From JABDIY01 sp041576015 (lineage in GTDB: Bacteria; Actinomycetota; Acidimicrobiia; Acidimicrobiales; SZUA-35), in assembly GCA_041576015.1 (NCBI GenBank), contig JBFGLT010000060.1, positions 1 through 16,975 on the forward strand: a stretch of 16,975 bases of DNA. Direction: 5' to 3'. Numbering within the stretch: the stretch's first letter is position 1; each line of letters starts with the position of its first letter. The translations under genes were made by a program, and so were the position numbers. The notes under the pieces were generated by a model, which saw only the letters and a program-made list of their open reading frames with translations, was not told where the DNA came from and did not search any database. Positions 7,518 through 13,880 of this stretch are shown one piece after another.

Positions 7518-8152
7518 GGGTCGGTCCCGTAGATCCGGTCGCCGGCGTCACCCAATCCCGGGGTGATGTAGGCGTCGGCGGTCAGGCCGGGATCGAGTGC
7601 CGCCAGCGTGATCGGCACCTCGTGGTGCGCCCCGTGAACCGTCGACACTCCTTCCGGGCAGCCGATGATGCACAGCAGTCGGAGGTTCCTCGCCCCGTGG
7701 ACCTTGAGGAACTCGAGGGCTGCGGTCGCCGAACCCCCCGTTGCCAGCATCGGATCGACGACGATGACCTCGCGCTCACCCAGGCGGCCGGGCAGCTTGC
7801 TGTAGTACCAGTCGGGCTCGTGGGTCTTCTCATCCCGCTGCATTCCCAGGTGTCCGACACGTGCGTGCGGGAGCAGCGTCAGGATCGCCTCGACCATCAC
7901 GAGCCCGGCGCGCAGGACTCCGATGACCGCCGGTGCCGGAGTCATCAGCCGCTGTCCGAGGGCGGTGGCGACCGGCGTCTCCACGGCCACCTCCTCGGTT
8001 GGGAGATCGCGGAGCCCCTCGTAGGCGGTCAACAACGTGATCTCGGCACATGTCCGGCGAAACTGCTCGGGCTCGGTGGCAGCGTCCCGGAGTGTGGCGA
8101 TCTTGTGGGCGACCAGCGGATGATCGACGACGTTGAGGACCGAACCACCCAT
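7514..8152 (-). CDS. upp: Uracil phosphoribosyltransferase
   Basis: It makes UMP from uracil and PRPP, completing salvage of the base released by the phosphorylase. From the ATG the protein has 212 residues, normal for the family. The PRPP-binding motif is VVDPMLATGGS (about 131-141). The uracil-binding C-terminal motif YITPGLGDAGDR (about 195-206) is intact, as is the RDE-containing flexible loop (GMQRDEKTHEP). The start could be ATG 8152 (TGATG with the purK stop) or the adjacent GTG 8155 (GTGA overlap). The two differ by one residue, and both imply coupling to purK. Confidence 0.95.
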   Translation of the reverse strand: MGGSVLNVVDHPLVAHKIATLRDAATEPEQFRRTCAEITLLTAYEGLRDLPTEEVAVETPVATALGQRLMTPAPAVIGVLRAGLVMVEAILTLLPHARVGHLGMQRDEKTHEPDWYYSKLPGRLGEREVIVVDPMLATGGSATAALEFLKVHGARNLRLLCIIGCPEGVSTVHGAHHEVPITLAALDPGLTADAYITPGLGDAGDRIYGTDP

Positions 8153-9294
8153 CACGGTCGCCGGTTCAGAAGCGCGGCCTCGGCCCGGCGGGCCAGTTCA
8201 CGGGCCTGTTCCATGTCGTCGGCCAGGGCGGTCACGTGCCCCAGCTTTCGCCCCGGCCGGGGCCGCTTGCCATAGAGATGGATCTGGACGCCTTCGACGG
8301 CCAGCGCCTCGGCCAGATGGTCGGCCGGGTCGACTGCCTCGAGTCCACCGATGACGTTGACGGTGACGCTGGCGTTGTTCAACGCATGGGTCGGGCCGAG
8401 CGGGAGGTCGAGGATGGCCCGCACGTGGTTCTCGAACTGGCTGGTCGGGGCATTTTCGATGGTGTGGTGACCGGCGTTGTGGGGTCGGGCGGCGATCTCG
8501 TTGACCATCAGCCCTGCCGTCGTCAGGAAGAACTCCACCGCGATCACCCCGATCGCGTCGAGATCGGTGGCGATCAGGCGGGCGGTCTCCATCGCCTCGG
8601 TGGCCACGCGACTCCCGATGGCCGCCGGCGCCCGGATCTCGCGGCATGCACCGTCGGCGTTCACGGTCTCGGCGACGGGATAGCAGCGAGCGTTGCCCCC
8701 CGGACGGCGGGCGACGATCACCACCAGCTCCTTCACGATCGGTTGGAAGCCCTCGATCATCAGTTGCCGATCGGCTTGTTCGGCCATGACACGGAGGGCA
8801 TCGTTGATGTTGTCGACCACCCACACCCCCTTATCGGCCTGGCCGCCCGAGCGGACCGACTTGATCACCGTCGGCCAACCGAACAACGATGCGAAATCGA
8901 GAGCGTCGTCGGGTCCGCGCAGCTCGGCGAACGGGGCCACGTTGAAGCCCCGATTCATCAGAATCCGGCGCTGGTGGGTCTTGTCCATCGCGGCCCGCAG
9001 CGTCTTGGCGCCCGGTCGGATCACGTGGCCGGCGCTCTCCAGATGCTCCACCAGGCCGAGATCGATCCGTTCGTGCTCGAAGGTGATGACCTCACACTCG
9101 TCGGCGAACAGCGAGAGCGCATCGGGATGTCCGAAACTGGCACCGGGAGCGGCCAAGGCGGCCGAATCGCCGGAGTCCTCGGCCATCAGCCGCGGCGTGA
9201 TCCCGAGCTTCACGGCCGCCGAGTGAAGCATCCGAGCGATCTGGCCGGAACCCACGATGCCGAGGGGATAGATCGCCGGGAGCTCGGTCGTCAC
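8152..9294 (-). CDS. purK: N5-carboxyaminoimidazole ribonucleotide synthase (ATP-grasp)
   Basis: It catalyses ATP- and bicarbonate-dependent conversion of AIR to N5-CAIR in de novo purine synthesis. Visible parts of the 380-residue protein are the N-terminal LGIVGSGQIARML (11-23), the ATP-grasp middle domain, the metal-site segment VEFFLTTAGLMVNEIAARPHNAGHHT (253-278, with E254 and E266) and the C-terminal LYGKRPRPGRKLGHVT (340-355). The loop normally reading like GYDGKGQ is here SGGQADKGVW (149-158), unusual for the family. GTG at 9294 was chosen because the protein begins at the conserved domain and a TAGTGT box lies seven bases upstream; the frame extends to 9360. purE is not in the window. 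It heads the salvage operon. Confidence 0.9.
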   Translation of the reverse strand: MTTELPAIYPLGIVGSGQIARMLHSAAVKLGITPRLMAEDSGDSAALAAPGASFGHPDALSLFADECEVITFEHERIDLGLVEHLESAGHVIRPGAKTLRAAMDKTHQRRILMNRGFNVAPFAELRGPDDALDFASLFGWPTVIKSVRSGGQADKGVWVVDNINDALRVMAEQADRQLMIEGFQPIVKELVVIVARRPGGNARCYPVAETVNADGACREIRAPAAIGSRVATEAMETARLIATDLDAIGVIAVEFFLTTAGLMVNEIAARPHNAGHHTIENAPTSQFENHVRAILDLPLGPTHALNNASVTVNVIGGLEAVDPADHLAEALAVEGVQIHLYGKRPRPGRKLGHVTALADDMEQARELARRAEAALLNRRP

Positions 9295-9301
9295 AACGCA
9301 A

Positions 9302-9307
9302 ACACTA
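9302..9307 (-). promoter_or_regulatory. -10 box TAGTGT of the purK-upp-cdd-deoA operon
   Basis: On the minus strand TAGTGT (TANNNT) ends seven bases before the purK GTG, with TTGCGTT between and no Shine-Dalgarno. It is the only good promoter candidate for the four-gene operon, because the downstream genes overlap. No convincing -35 box is seen. The rest of the 176-bp divergent region to 9470 holds no recognisable operator. Confidence 0.5.
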
Positions 9308-9456
9308 TCTTGATGCGGTCTCCGCCCGAGGGCTCCGACCGGACTCGCTTCGCTCGGCAATCGTCCAGACTGCTCGCGCTGCGGCCGCGCCGGTCGCGTC
9401 CGATGTGCTGGCGCGGCGGCAGCGACGGCATGAGCCCGGACGAGCCCGCACCGATC

Positions 9457-9462
9457 TAGTGT
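9457..9462 (+). promoter_or_regulatory. -10 box TAGTGT of the amidohydrolase gene
   Basis: TAGTGT lies eight bases before the GTG at 9471 and shares TAGTGTT with the divergent purK box. The spacing is one or two bases longer than at the other sites, so the leaderless reading is less certain here. Confidence 0.4.
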
Positions 9463-9470
9463 TGGTCTGA

Positions 9471-11069
9471 GTGGACCAGAACCGCCGGCGCCTTCTCATC
9501 AGCCTCGGCTACGGCGCGGCCAGCGTGGCCACGTTGGGGGCGATCAATGCCCTTCCTGAGAGCACAGGGCGAGCCGTGGTCGATGCCGGAAGCCCGACGT
9601 CGCCGCCGCCGTCGGGACTGGCCGACAGCGGCGCGACCGCCGAAGTCGCCGGGATCACCCAGACCGCCCCGCCACCGGCCCCCGCCGACCCGGTCGTCCT
9701 CGACGCCTCCCTGCAGGCCGACGCGTCGGCGAGATTCGATGCGGCGCTCATCGGGGGACGGGTGATGGATCCCGATTCGGGGCTCGATCGAGTCCTGAAC
9801 GTTGGCGTGATCGGCGGCGCCATCGCCTACATCGGGTCCGAGCCGATCGAGGCCGGTACCGTCGTCGACGCCTCGGGGCAGGTGGTCGCCCCCGGATTCA
9901 TCGACATCCTGTCGTACCGGCCGAACAGTTTCGGCGTCTGGTACAAGGTGGCTGACGGCGTGACGACGAATCTGGGGATGCACGGCATCAACAACTACGC
10001 CGCGCCCTTCTTCGACAGGTTCACCGGCGCGGCGCCCGTGCACTTCGGCGGCGCCTTCCACCAGCACTTCCACCGCGGCCATACCATCGGTGCCTCCCCG
10101 GACCGGGAACTGAGCCGCCCGCAGATCGACGACTTCGCCCGGCTGTGCGGCGAGCAGGTCGCAGCCGGGTTTGCCGGCGTGGCGCTTTCGCCCGAGTACT
10201 CACCCGGTACCAGCCGGGACGAGATCATGCGGCTGGCCGAAGCAGCCGGTCCCGACGCCGTGTTGTTCTTCCACGCCCGGTACAGCGATCCCGATCCGCC
10301 GGGCACGAACGCCGAAGCGATCGCCGAGGTGCTCGACATCGCCCGGACGACCGGCTTGCCCGTGCACATCAGCCACATCACGAGCACCGGCGGGACCTTC
10401 ACGATGAACGAGTCGCTGGGCACCCTGGAAGCGGCCCGAGCGGAGGGACTCGACGTCACCGCCTGCCTGTACCCGTACGACTTCTGGGCAACCAGGCTGC
10501 AGAGCTTCCGGTTCGCCGGCGACTGGCGCGCCCGGTACCGCATCGACGTCGGCGACCTGCAGGTCGGAGGCACCGACGTCCGGCTCGACTCGACGACGTA
10601 CGAGCAGGCCCGGGCCGAGAACAAGCTGGTCGCCGCCCTCGGTTCGATTCCCGCCGAGGAGGTCGACCTGGCCATGCGGACCCCCTGGACGATCGTCGGA
10701 TCCGACGCCATCGCCGAGCCTGACGGCAACAACCACCCACGAGCGGCCGGCACCTTTGCCCGGACCCTCGGGGTCTACGTGCGGGAGCGTCAAGTGCTCG
10801 GTCTCATGGAGGCGCTGGCCAAGATGACGATCCTGCCCGCTCGGCGGACCGAGGGGATGCTGCCGGCGATCAGGCGGAAGGGGCGCCTCCAGATCGGCGC
10901 CGACGCCGACATGACCGTGTTCGACCCCGCCACGATCGCCGATCGGGCGACGGTGGCCGCCCCCGCCACCGAGTCGGCCGGGATCAGCCACGTCTATGTC
11001 GGCGGAACTGCGGTCCTCGAGAACGGCACCCTGCGCCGCGATCGGCTCCCCGGTCAGCCCCTCCGCTGA
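9471..11069 (+). CDS. Exported D-aminoacylase-like amidohydrolase with altered metal site
   Basis: This 532-residue protein begins with a Tat-like signal (NRRRLLISLG, hydrophobic to about 27) with no lipobox Cys, so secretion of a folded metalloenzyme is likely. A Pro/Ala/Thr-rich linker (about 30-85) precedes the amidohydrolase fold. Retained N-acyl-D-amino-acid deacylase features are VVAPGFID (138-145), FFHARYSDP (H268), HISHI (H302), VGSDA (D412) and HPRAAGTFARTLG (422-434), then the C-terminal beta strands (GADADMTVFD). The HxH after GFID is absent (LSY instead) and the metal-bridging Cys of GNCG is replaced by His (GMHG, H171). A histidine cluster follows at 191-204. Hydrolysis of N-acylated D-amino acids outside the membrane is the family-based guess; activity and substrate are uncertain. 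It could be a distinct non-canonical subfamily. Confidence 0.72.
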   Translation: MDQNRRRLLISLGYGAASVATLGAINALPESTGRAVVDAGSPTSPPPSGLADSGATAEVAGITQTAPPPAPADPVVLDASLQADASARFDAALIGGRVMDPDSGLDRVLNVGVIGGAIAYIGSEPIEAGTVVDASGQVVAPGFIDILSYRPNSFGVWYKVADGVTTNLGMHGINNYAAPFFDRFTGAAPVHFGGAFHQHFHRGHTIGASPDRELSRPQIDDFARLCGEQVAAGFAGVALSPEYSPGTSRDEIMRLAEAAGPDAVLFFHARYSDPDPPGTNAEAIAEVLDIARTTGLPVHISHITSTGGTFTMNESLGTLEAARAEGLDVTACLYPYDFWATRLQSFRFAGDWRARYRIDVGDLQVGGTDVRLDSTTYEQARAENKLVAALGSIPAEEVDLAMRTPWTIVGSDAIAEPDGNNHPRAAGTFARTLGVYVRERQVLGLMEALAKMTILPARRTEGMLPAIRRKGRLQIGADADMTVFDPATIADRATVAAPATESAGISHVYVGGTAVLENGTLRRDRLPGQPLR

Positions 11070-11072
11070 TTT

Positions 11073-11112
11073 GGGGTCAGGTCTACGTTTGCCTCGCTGG
11101 TGCCAGGTCCCA
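11073..11112 (+). repeat. Possible degenerate REP-like element between two genes
   Basis: The 81-bp gap between the amidohydrolase and the NUDIX gene holds GGGGTCAGGTC (11073-11083) followed by an imperfect palindrome TGGTGCCAGGTCCCA (11098-11112). CAGGTC occurs twice, 26 bases apart, each followed by a near copy ending ACGT. This resembles the dispersed GGGGTCAGGTC / TGGTGCC elements seen in other bacterial genomes, but there is only one copy here and no transposase. Confidence 0.3.
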
Positions 11113-11137
11113 CGTCCTGTCCGCATCCCGCGGCCTC

Positions 11138-11143
11138 TACGGT
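11138..11143 (+). promoter_or_regulatory. -10 box TACGGT of the NUDIX gene
   Basis: TACGGT (TANNNT) ends seven bases before the ATG at 11151. The intervening TTGGGGA has a purine run too close to the ATG to be an ordinary Shine-Dalgarno, so a leaderless start is plausible. Confidence 0.4.
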
Positions 11144-11150
11144 TTGGGGA

Positions 11151-11621
11151 ATGGTCACCCATTCGGCCGGGATCGCCCTCTGGCGTTGCGGGGGCGGAGG
11201 TGACGTCGAAGTGCTACTCGTGCACCCCGGTGGGCCCTTCTGGACCGGCCGGGACGAGCACGCGTGGAGCATTCCCAAGGGCGAATTCGACCCGGCCTTC
11301 GAGGACCCAGCGGAGTGCGCCCGCCGCGAGTTCGCCGAGGAGACGGGAACGGAGCTGCCGCCATCCGCCGAGCTGACGCTCCTGCCGGTCGTCAAGGCAT
11401 CAGGCAAACACATCCACGCCTTCCTCGTCCGTGGCGAATTCGATCCGGCCAAGCTCCGATCGAACACCACCGAGGTCGAATGGCCACCGCGCTCGGGTCG
11501 CCGTATCACGATCCCCGAAATCGACGCGGCGGCGTGGGTCCCGCTTGCCGGGGCCGAGCGGTACCTCCACAAGGGCCAGGCACCCCTCGTCGGACTCATC
11601 GGGTCGGCCCTCGACCGGTGA
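11151..11621 (+). CDS. NUDIX hydrolase, COG4119-type NTP pyrophosphohydrolase
   Basis: This 156-residue protein should hydrolyse a nucleoside diphosphate linked to another group; the substrate is not known. The N-terminal HSAGIALWR, VLLVHPGGPFW (21-31) and WSIPKGE (39-45) are the pattern of predicted NTP pyrophosphohydrolases of COG4119. The NUDIX box runs from G44 through E51 and REFAEETG (59-66), with the metal-binding E60, E63 and E64. There is one extra residue between G44 and E51 compared with the consensus Gx5E. The C-terminal PEIDAAAWVPL is also typical. The ATG at 11151 puts the protein start at the usual family N-terminus; the longer frame from 11100 adds residues with no family support. 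Confidence 0.88.
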   Translation: MVTHSAGIALWRCGGGGDVEVLLVHPGGPFWTGRDEHAWSIPKGEFDPAFEDPAECARREFAEETGTELPPSAELTLLPVVKASGKHIHAFLVRGEFDPAKLRSNTTEVEWPPRSGRRITIPEIDAAAWVPLAGAERYLHKGQAPLVGLIGSALDR

Positions 11622-11637
11622 AGCCGCTGGTCTCGCC

Positions 11638-11659
11638 CCCGCTCAGGACTGAAGGCGGG
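11638..11659. terminator. Possible hairpin between convergent genes
   Basis: CCCGC and GCGGG enclose an inner TCAG-GA-CTGA palindrome, with a two-base bulge on one side. It overlaps the stop codon of the minus-strand gene and lies 17 bases after the NUDIX stop. It could slow polymerase from either side, but there is no T-run and the inner loop is tight, so support is weak. Confidence 0.25.
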
Positions 11660-12086
11660 CGGCGAACCGGTTCATCTTGGCCCGCAACTGCTCGACGTAC
11701 TCGGCGTGGGCCCTGCCCTCGTTTTCGAGTCCGACGATGAACCGCTGCATCACGTGAAGGGTGAACCACCCGTGATTCTGCATGTCCTCGGGTCCCGCCG
11801 ACTCGGCGACCGCCTCCGACGAGAGCGAACGCTGCAGAGCGAAGAGCAGGAATTCGGCCCGGTCGGGATCGATCGCCCCCCGCCAGACGAAGTCCTCGCC
11901 CGGCTCGGTGTCGGCGAGCGCAACGTCCCATTCGTCGATCAAGCTGCTCCACTCGGCGACGCGCATCCGGGCGACGTCGGTCGGAAGCCCGCCCGGCTGG
12001 GTGCGGAGATCGCTGATGACCCGGCGGGTGAACCGAAGCCAGCCATCGACATCGGATGCCTGGACCGGACCCAGCTGGATGAGCAC
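11643..12086 (-). CDS. Small uncharacterised protein (147 aa)
   Basis: I do not recognise this protein by name. It is soluble, acidic in the middle and probably all-helical, with no membrane segment, signal or cysteine pair. Notable stretches are LGPVQASDVDGWLRF (5-19), WSSLIDEWD (46-54), FVWRGAIDPDRAEFLLFALQRS (66-87) and a C-terminal basic amphipathic helix (LRAKMNRFAARLQ). The GTG at 12086 was chosen because a TACGCT -10 box ends six bases before it. An ATG lies nine codons upstream, but the box would then fall inside the coding sequence. It is divergent from the Gfo/Idh gene with only 33 bp between start codons, so the two may share control. Confidence 0.6.
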   Translation of the reverse strand: MLIQLGPVQASDVDGWLRFTRRVISDLRTQPGGLPTDVARMRVAEWSSLIDEWDVALADTEPGEDFVWRGAIDPDRAEFLLFALQRSLSSEAVAESAGPEDMQNHGWFTLHVMQRFIVGLENEGRAHAEYVEQLRAKMNRFAARLQS

Positions 12087-12092
12087 AGCAAG

Positions 12093-12098
12093 AGCGTA
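12093..12098 (-). promoter_or_regulatory. -10 box TACGCT of the 147-aa protein gene
   Basis: On the minus strand TACGCT ends six bases (CTTGCT) before the GTG at 12086. The same hexamer and spacing occur before the HAD gene. It lies within the 33-bp divergent gap, so its upstream elements must extend into the start of the opposing gene. Confidence 0.45.
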
Positions 12099-12107
12099 CC
12101 TGCGTGC

Positions 12108-12113
12108 GAACAT
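12108..12113 (+). promoter_or_regulatory. Weak -10-like GAACAT before the Gfo/Idh gene
   Basis: GAACAT fits the A and final T of TANNNT but lacks the first T. It lies six bases before the ATG at 12120, the same place as the better boxes at other genes. The call rests mostly on position. Confidence 0.25.
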
Positions 12114-12119
12114 GGCGTC

Positions 12120-13115
12120 ATGACGCTTCGTTTCGGTGTGCTGGGAGCAGCCAACATCTCGCAAAAGGCCCTCTACGACCCCGTGGCCGACACCCCGGGC
12201 GTGGAGCTGGCGGCCATCGCCGCCCGGAACCGAGACCGGGCCGAAGCCCACGCAGAGCAGTTCGGGATCGCCCGGGTCTACGACACCTACGAGGAGGTGC
12301 TCGCCGATCCGGAGGTGCACGCCATCTACAACCCCCTGCCGATCAGCCTGCACCACGAATGGAGCGGCAGGTCCCTGAACGCCGGGAAACACGTCCTGAG
12401 CGAGAAGCCTTTCGCCGCCAACGCCCGACTCGCCCGTCAGCTGGCCGGGACCGCCGAGCGGACCGGGTTGCTGTGCGTCGAGGCGTTTCACTGGCGCTAT
12501 CACCCGCTGGCGGCGCGAATCGCCCAGATTCTCGAGAGCGGTGTCCTCGGGGAGATCCAATCCGTCGACGCCGCCTTCGACGTCTATGTAGATCCGGCCG
12601 ACGACGTTCGTCAGAGCTTCGAGCTGGGCGGTGGCGCACTCATGGATCTGGGCTGCTATCCGGTGCAGTGGGCCCGATTCGTCATGCCCGGCGACGAACC
12701 CAACGTCGTCTCGGCGACCATGCGCCAGGGACGGCCCGGCGTCGACGTCGACACCGTGATCACGATCGCCTACCCCAACGGCGTCCCCGGTGAGCTCCGC
12801 ACCAGGATGACCGAAGGGACCGAGTTCCACGCGTCGCTCACCGTGGTCGGCGCCGATGGCACCCTCGAGGTCTGGAATCCGCTGTCCCCTCACACGGGCA
12901 ACCGTGTGCGCGTCGAGTCCGCCGGCATCGACGAAGAAGTGGAGGGACGGACCACCTATCACTATCAACTCGAGGCGTTCGAGCAGGCGGTCGTTCACGG
13001 GAACACCGTCCCGACAGGTGGAGCCGATGCGATCGCCAACATGGACCTGATCGACGCCGCGTACCGTGCCGCCGGACTCCCCGTACGGGGCGAGCCGTTC
13101 GAGGACCTCTCCTAG
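12120..13115 (+). CDS. Gfo/Idh/MocA-family NAD(P)-dependent oxidoreductase
   Basis: This 331-residue protein has an N-terminal Rossmann fold with FGVLGAANIS (5-14), the NPLP and nicotinamide-side segment (71-74), and the conserved EKP (95-97, K96 the usual catalytic lysine). The C-terminal alpha/beta substrate domain contains EAFHWRYHP (121-129) and GALMDLGCYPV (172-182), which carries the family's D and Y positions. This pattern is nearest to the dihydrodiol dehydrogenase / glucose-fructose oxidoreductase branch. It probably oxidises or reduces a sugar or sugar-like alcohol; the neighbours give no clue to which. There is no export signal. The reading frame is open far upstream (to 11706), but the conserved fold begins at this ATG. 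Its stop directly abuts the stop of the DUF429 gene. Confidence 0.88.
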   Translation: MTLRFGVLGAANISQKALYDPVADTPGVELAAIAARNRDRAEAHAEQFGIARVYDTYEEVLADPEVHAIYNPLPISLHHEWSGRSLNAGKHVLSEKPFAANARLARQLAGTAERTGLLCVEAFHWRYHPLAARIAQILESGVLGEIQSVDAAFDVYVDPADDVRQSFELGGGALMDLGCYPVQWARFVMPGDEPNVVSATMRQGRPGVDVDTVITIAYPNGVPGELRTRMTEGTEFHASLTVVGADGTLEVWNPLSPHTGNRVRVESAGIDEEVEGRTTYHYQLEAFEQAVVHGNTVPTGGADAIANMDLIDAAYRAAGLPVRGEPFEDLS

Positions 13116-13880
13116 CTAGTAGGCGATGCGCACTGGGCGCCCGGCGTCATCCTGCCCGCCGCCGAGCATCTCGGCCGATCCGCGGAGCAGATGATGCGCA
13201 GTCGAGAGGAGCACCAGCGCGTCCAGCGCGTCCTCGACGGGAACGGTCCGGCTGGCGAGCACGCACCCCACCGCCGGCGTGCCGAGACGGTGCTCGAGCA
13301 GGCGCCGGCGGACGGTACGGCCCGCCTGGGTGCTCTTCGGATGGGCCACCGGAGCGCCGTTGAGGCGGAGGAAAGCCAGCTCGGGATGGGCCTCGACGAT
13401 CCGGTTTCGTCGGCCCGGAGGGTCGAGGAGTTGATCGACCTCGGCGATCCGGGCCAGGAGATGAAAGGCCTGGATCGGGAGCGACCGTCCGGTCGACGCC
13501 AGCGACCGCCGTCGAGCGTCGTCATAGTCGACAGCACCGAGGACGGGCCGGGCCGGTGCCGGGAACACCGAGGACCGGCGAGGACCCAGGAGCCGGCGGG
13601 CCTCGAGGTCGCACGCGCGACGCCCGGACGGCAGGCCGATCGGGATGTCGACGGCGACCATCGCCAGGTGCCCGCTGTCGAGTTCGAGGGCGACGGGGCC
13701 CAGCGAGCCGTGGTAGTCGAGTCGTACCCCGTGCAACGACGACGTCCCGGCGCGAGCCGTGGCAACCGCCCACCCACCCGGGCAACCGTCGACACCGGCC
13801 ACCACTGCAGCGGGAGGTCTCGCGGCCGGGGCTGCGATGTCGGCCTCAGATGTCGTCGATGAGCTTGAAGACCTCGGCAT
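13116..13880 (-). CDS. DUF429 protein, predicted RNase H-like fold
   Basis: Conserved DUF429 (COG4923-like) motifs are visible: GVDGCPGGWAVA (29-40), VDIPIGLP (77-84), RRACDLEARRLLG with SSVF (87-106), EAHPELAF (163-170) and EDALDAL (216-222). The acidic residues D31, D78, E163 and D217/D220 match the RNase H-like active-site arrangement predicted for the family, but no reaction is established that I know of. The ATG at 13880 overlaps the end of the PIG-L gene by 35 bases in another frame and gives a low-complexity Ser/Ala leader. GTG codons at 13805/13802 directly before the domain are a reasonable alternative start (about 229 aa). It is the last gene of the gpsA-cofC-PIG-L set and ends back-to-back with the Gfo/Idh gene. 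Confidence 0.78.
   Translation of the reverse strand: MPRSSSSSTTSEADIAAPAARPPAAVVAGVDGCPGGWAVATARAGTSSLHGVRLDYHGSLGPVALELDSGHLAMVAVDIPIGLPSGRRACDLEARRLLGPRRSSVFPAPARPVLGAVDYDDARRRSLASTGRSLPIQAFHLLARIAEVDQLLDPPGRRNRIVEAHPELAFLRLNGAPVAHPKSTQAGRTVRRRLLEHRLGTPAVGCVLASRTVPVEDALDALVLLSTAHHLLRGSAEMLGGGQDDAGRPVRIAY

Noticed and set aside
8236..9459. 407-codon plus-strand open frame opposite purK
   Set aside because: It is antisense to a well supported gene and shows no recognisable motif.
9305..9499. Short Arg-rich minus-strand frame in the divergent region before purK
   Set aside because: It overlaps the amidohydrolase start, has no ribosome-binding site or motif, and covers the likely operon promoter.
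11706..12119. N-terminal extension of the Gfo/Idh protein
   Set aside because: The extension is antisense to the 147-aa gene; the Rossmann fold begins at the ATG at 12120.
11643..12998. Extension of the 147-aa gene to a 451-aa protein
   Set aside because: The extra N-terminal part is antisense to the Gfo/Idh gene, and the -10 box supports the short form.
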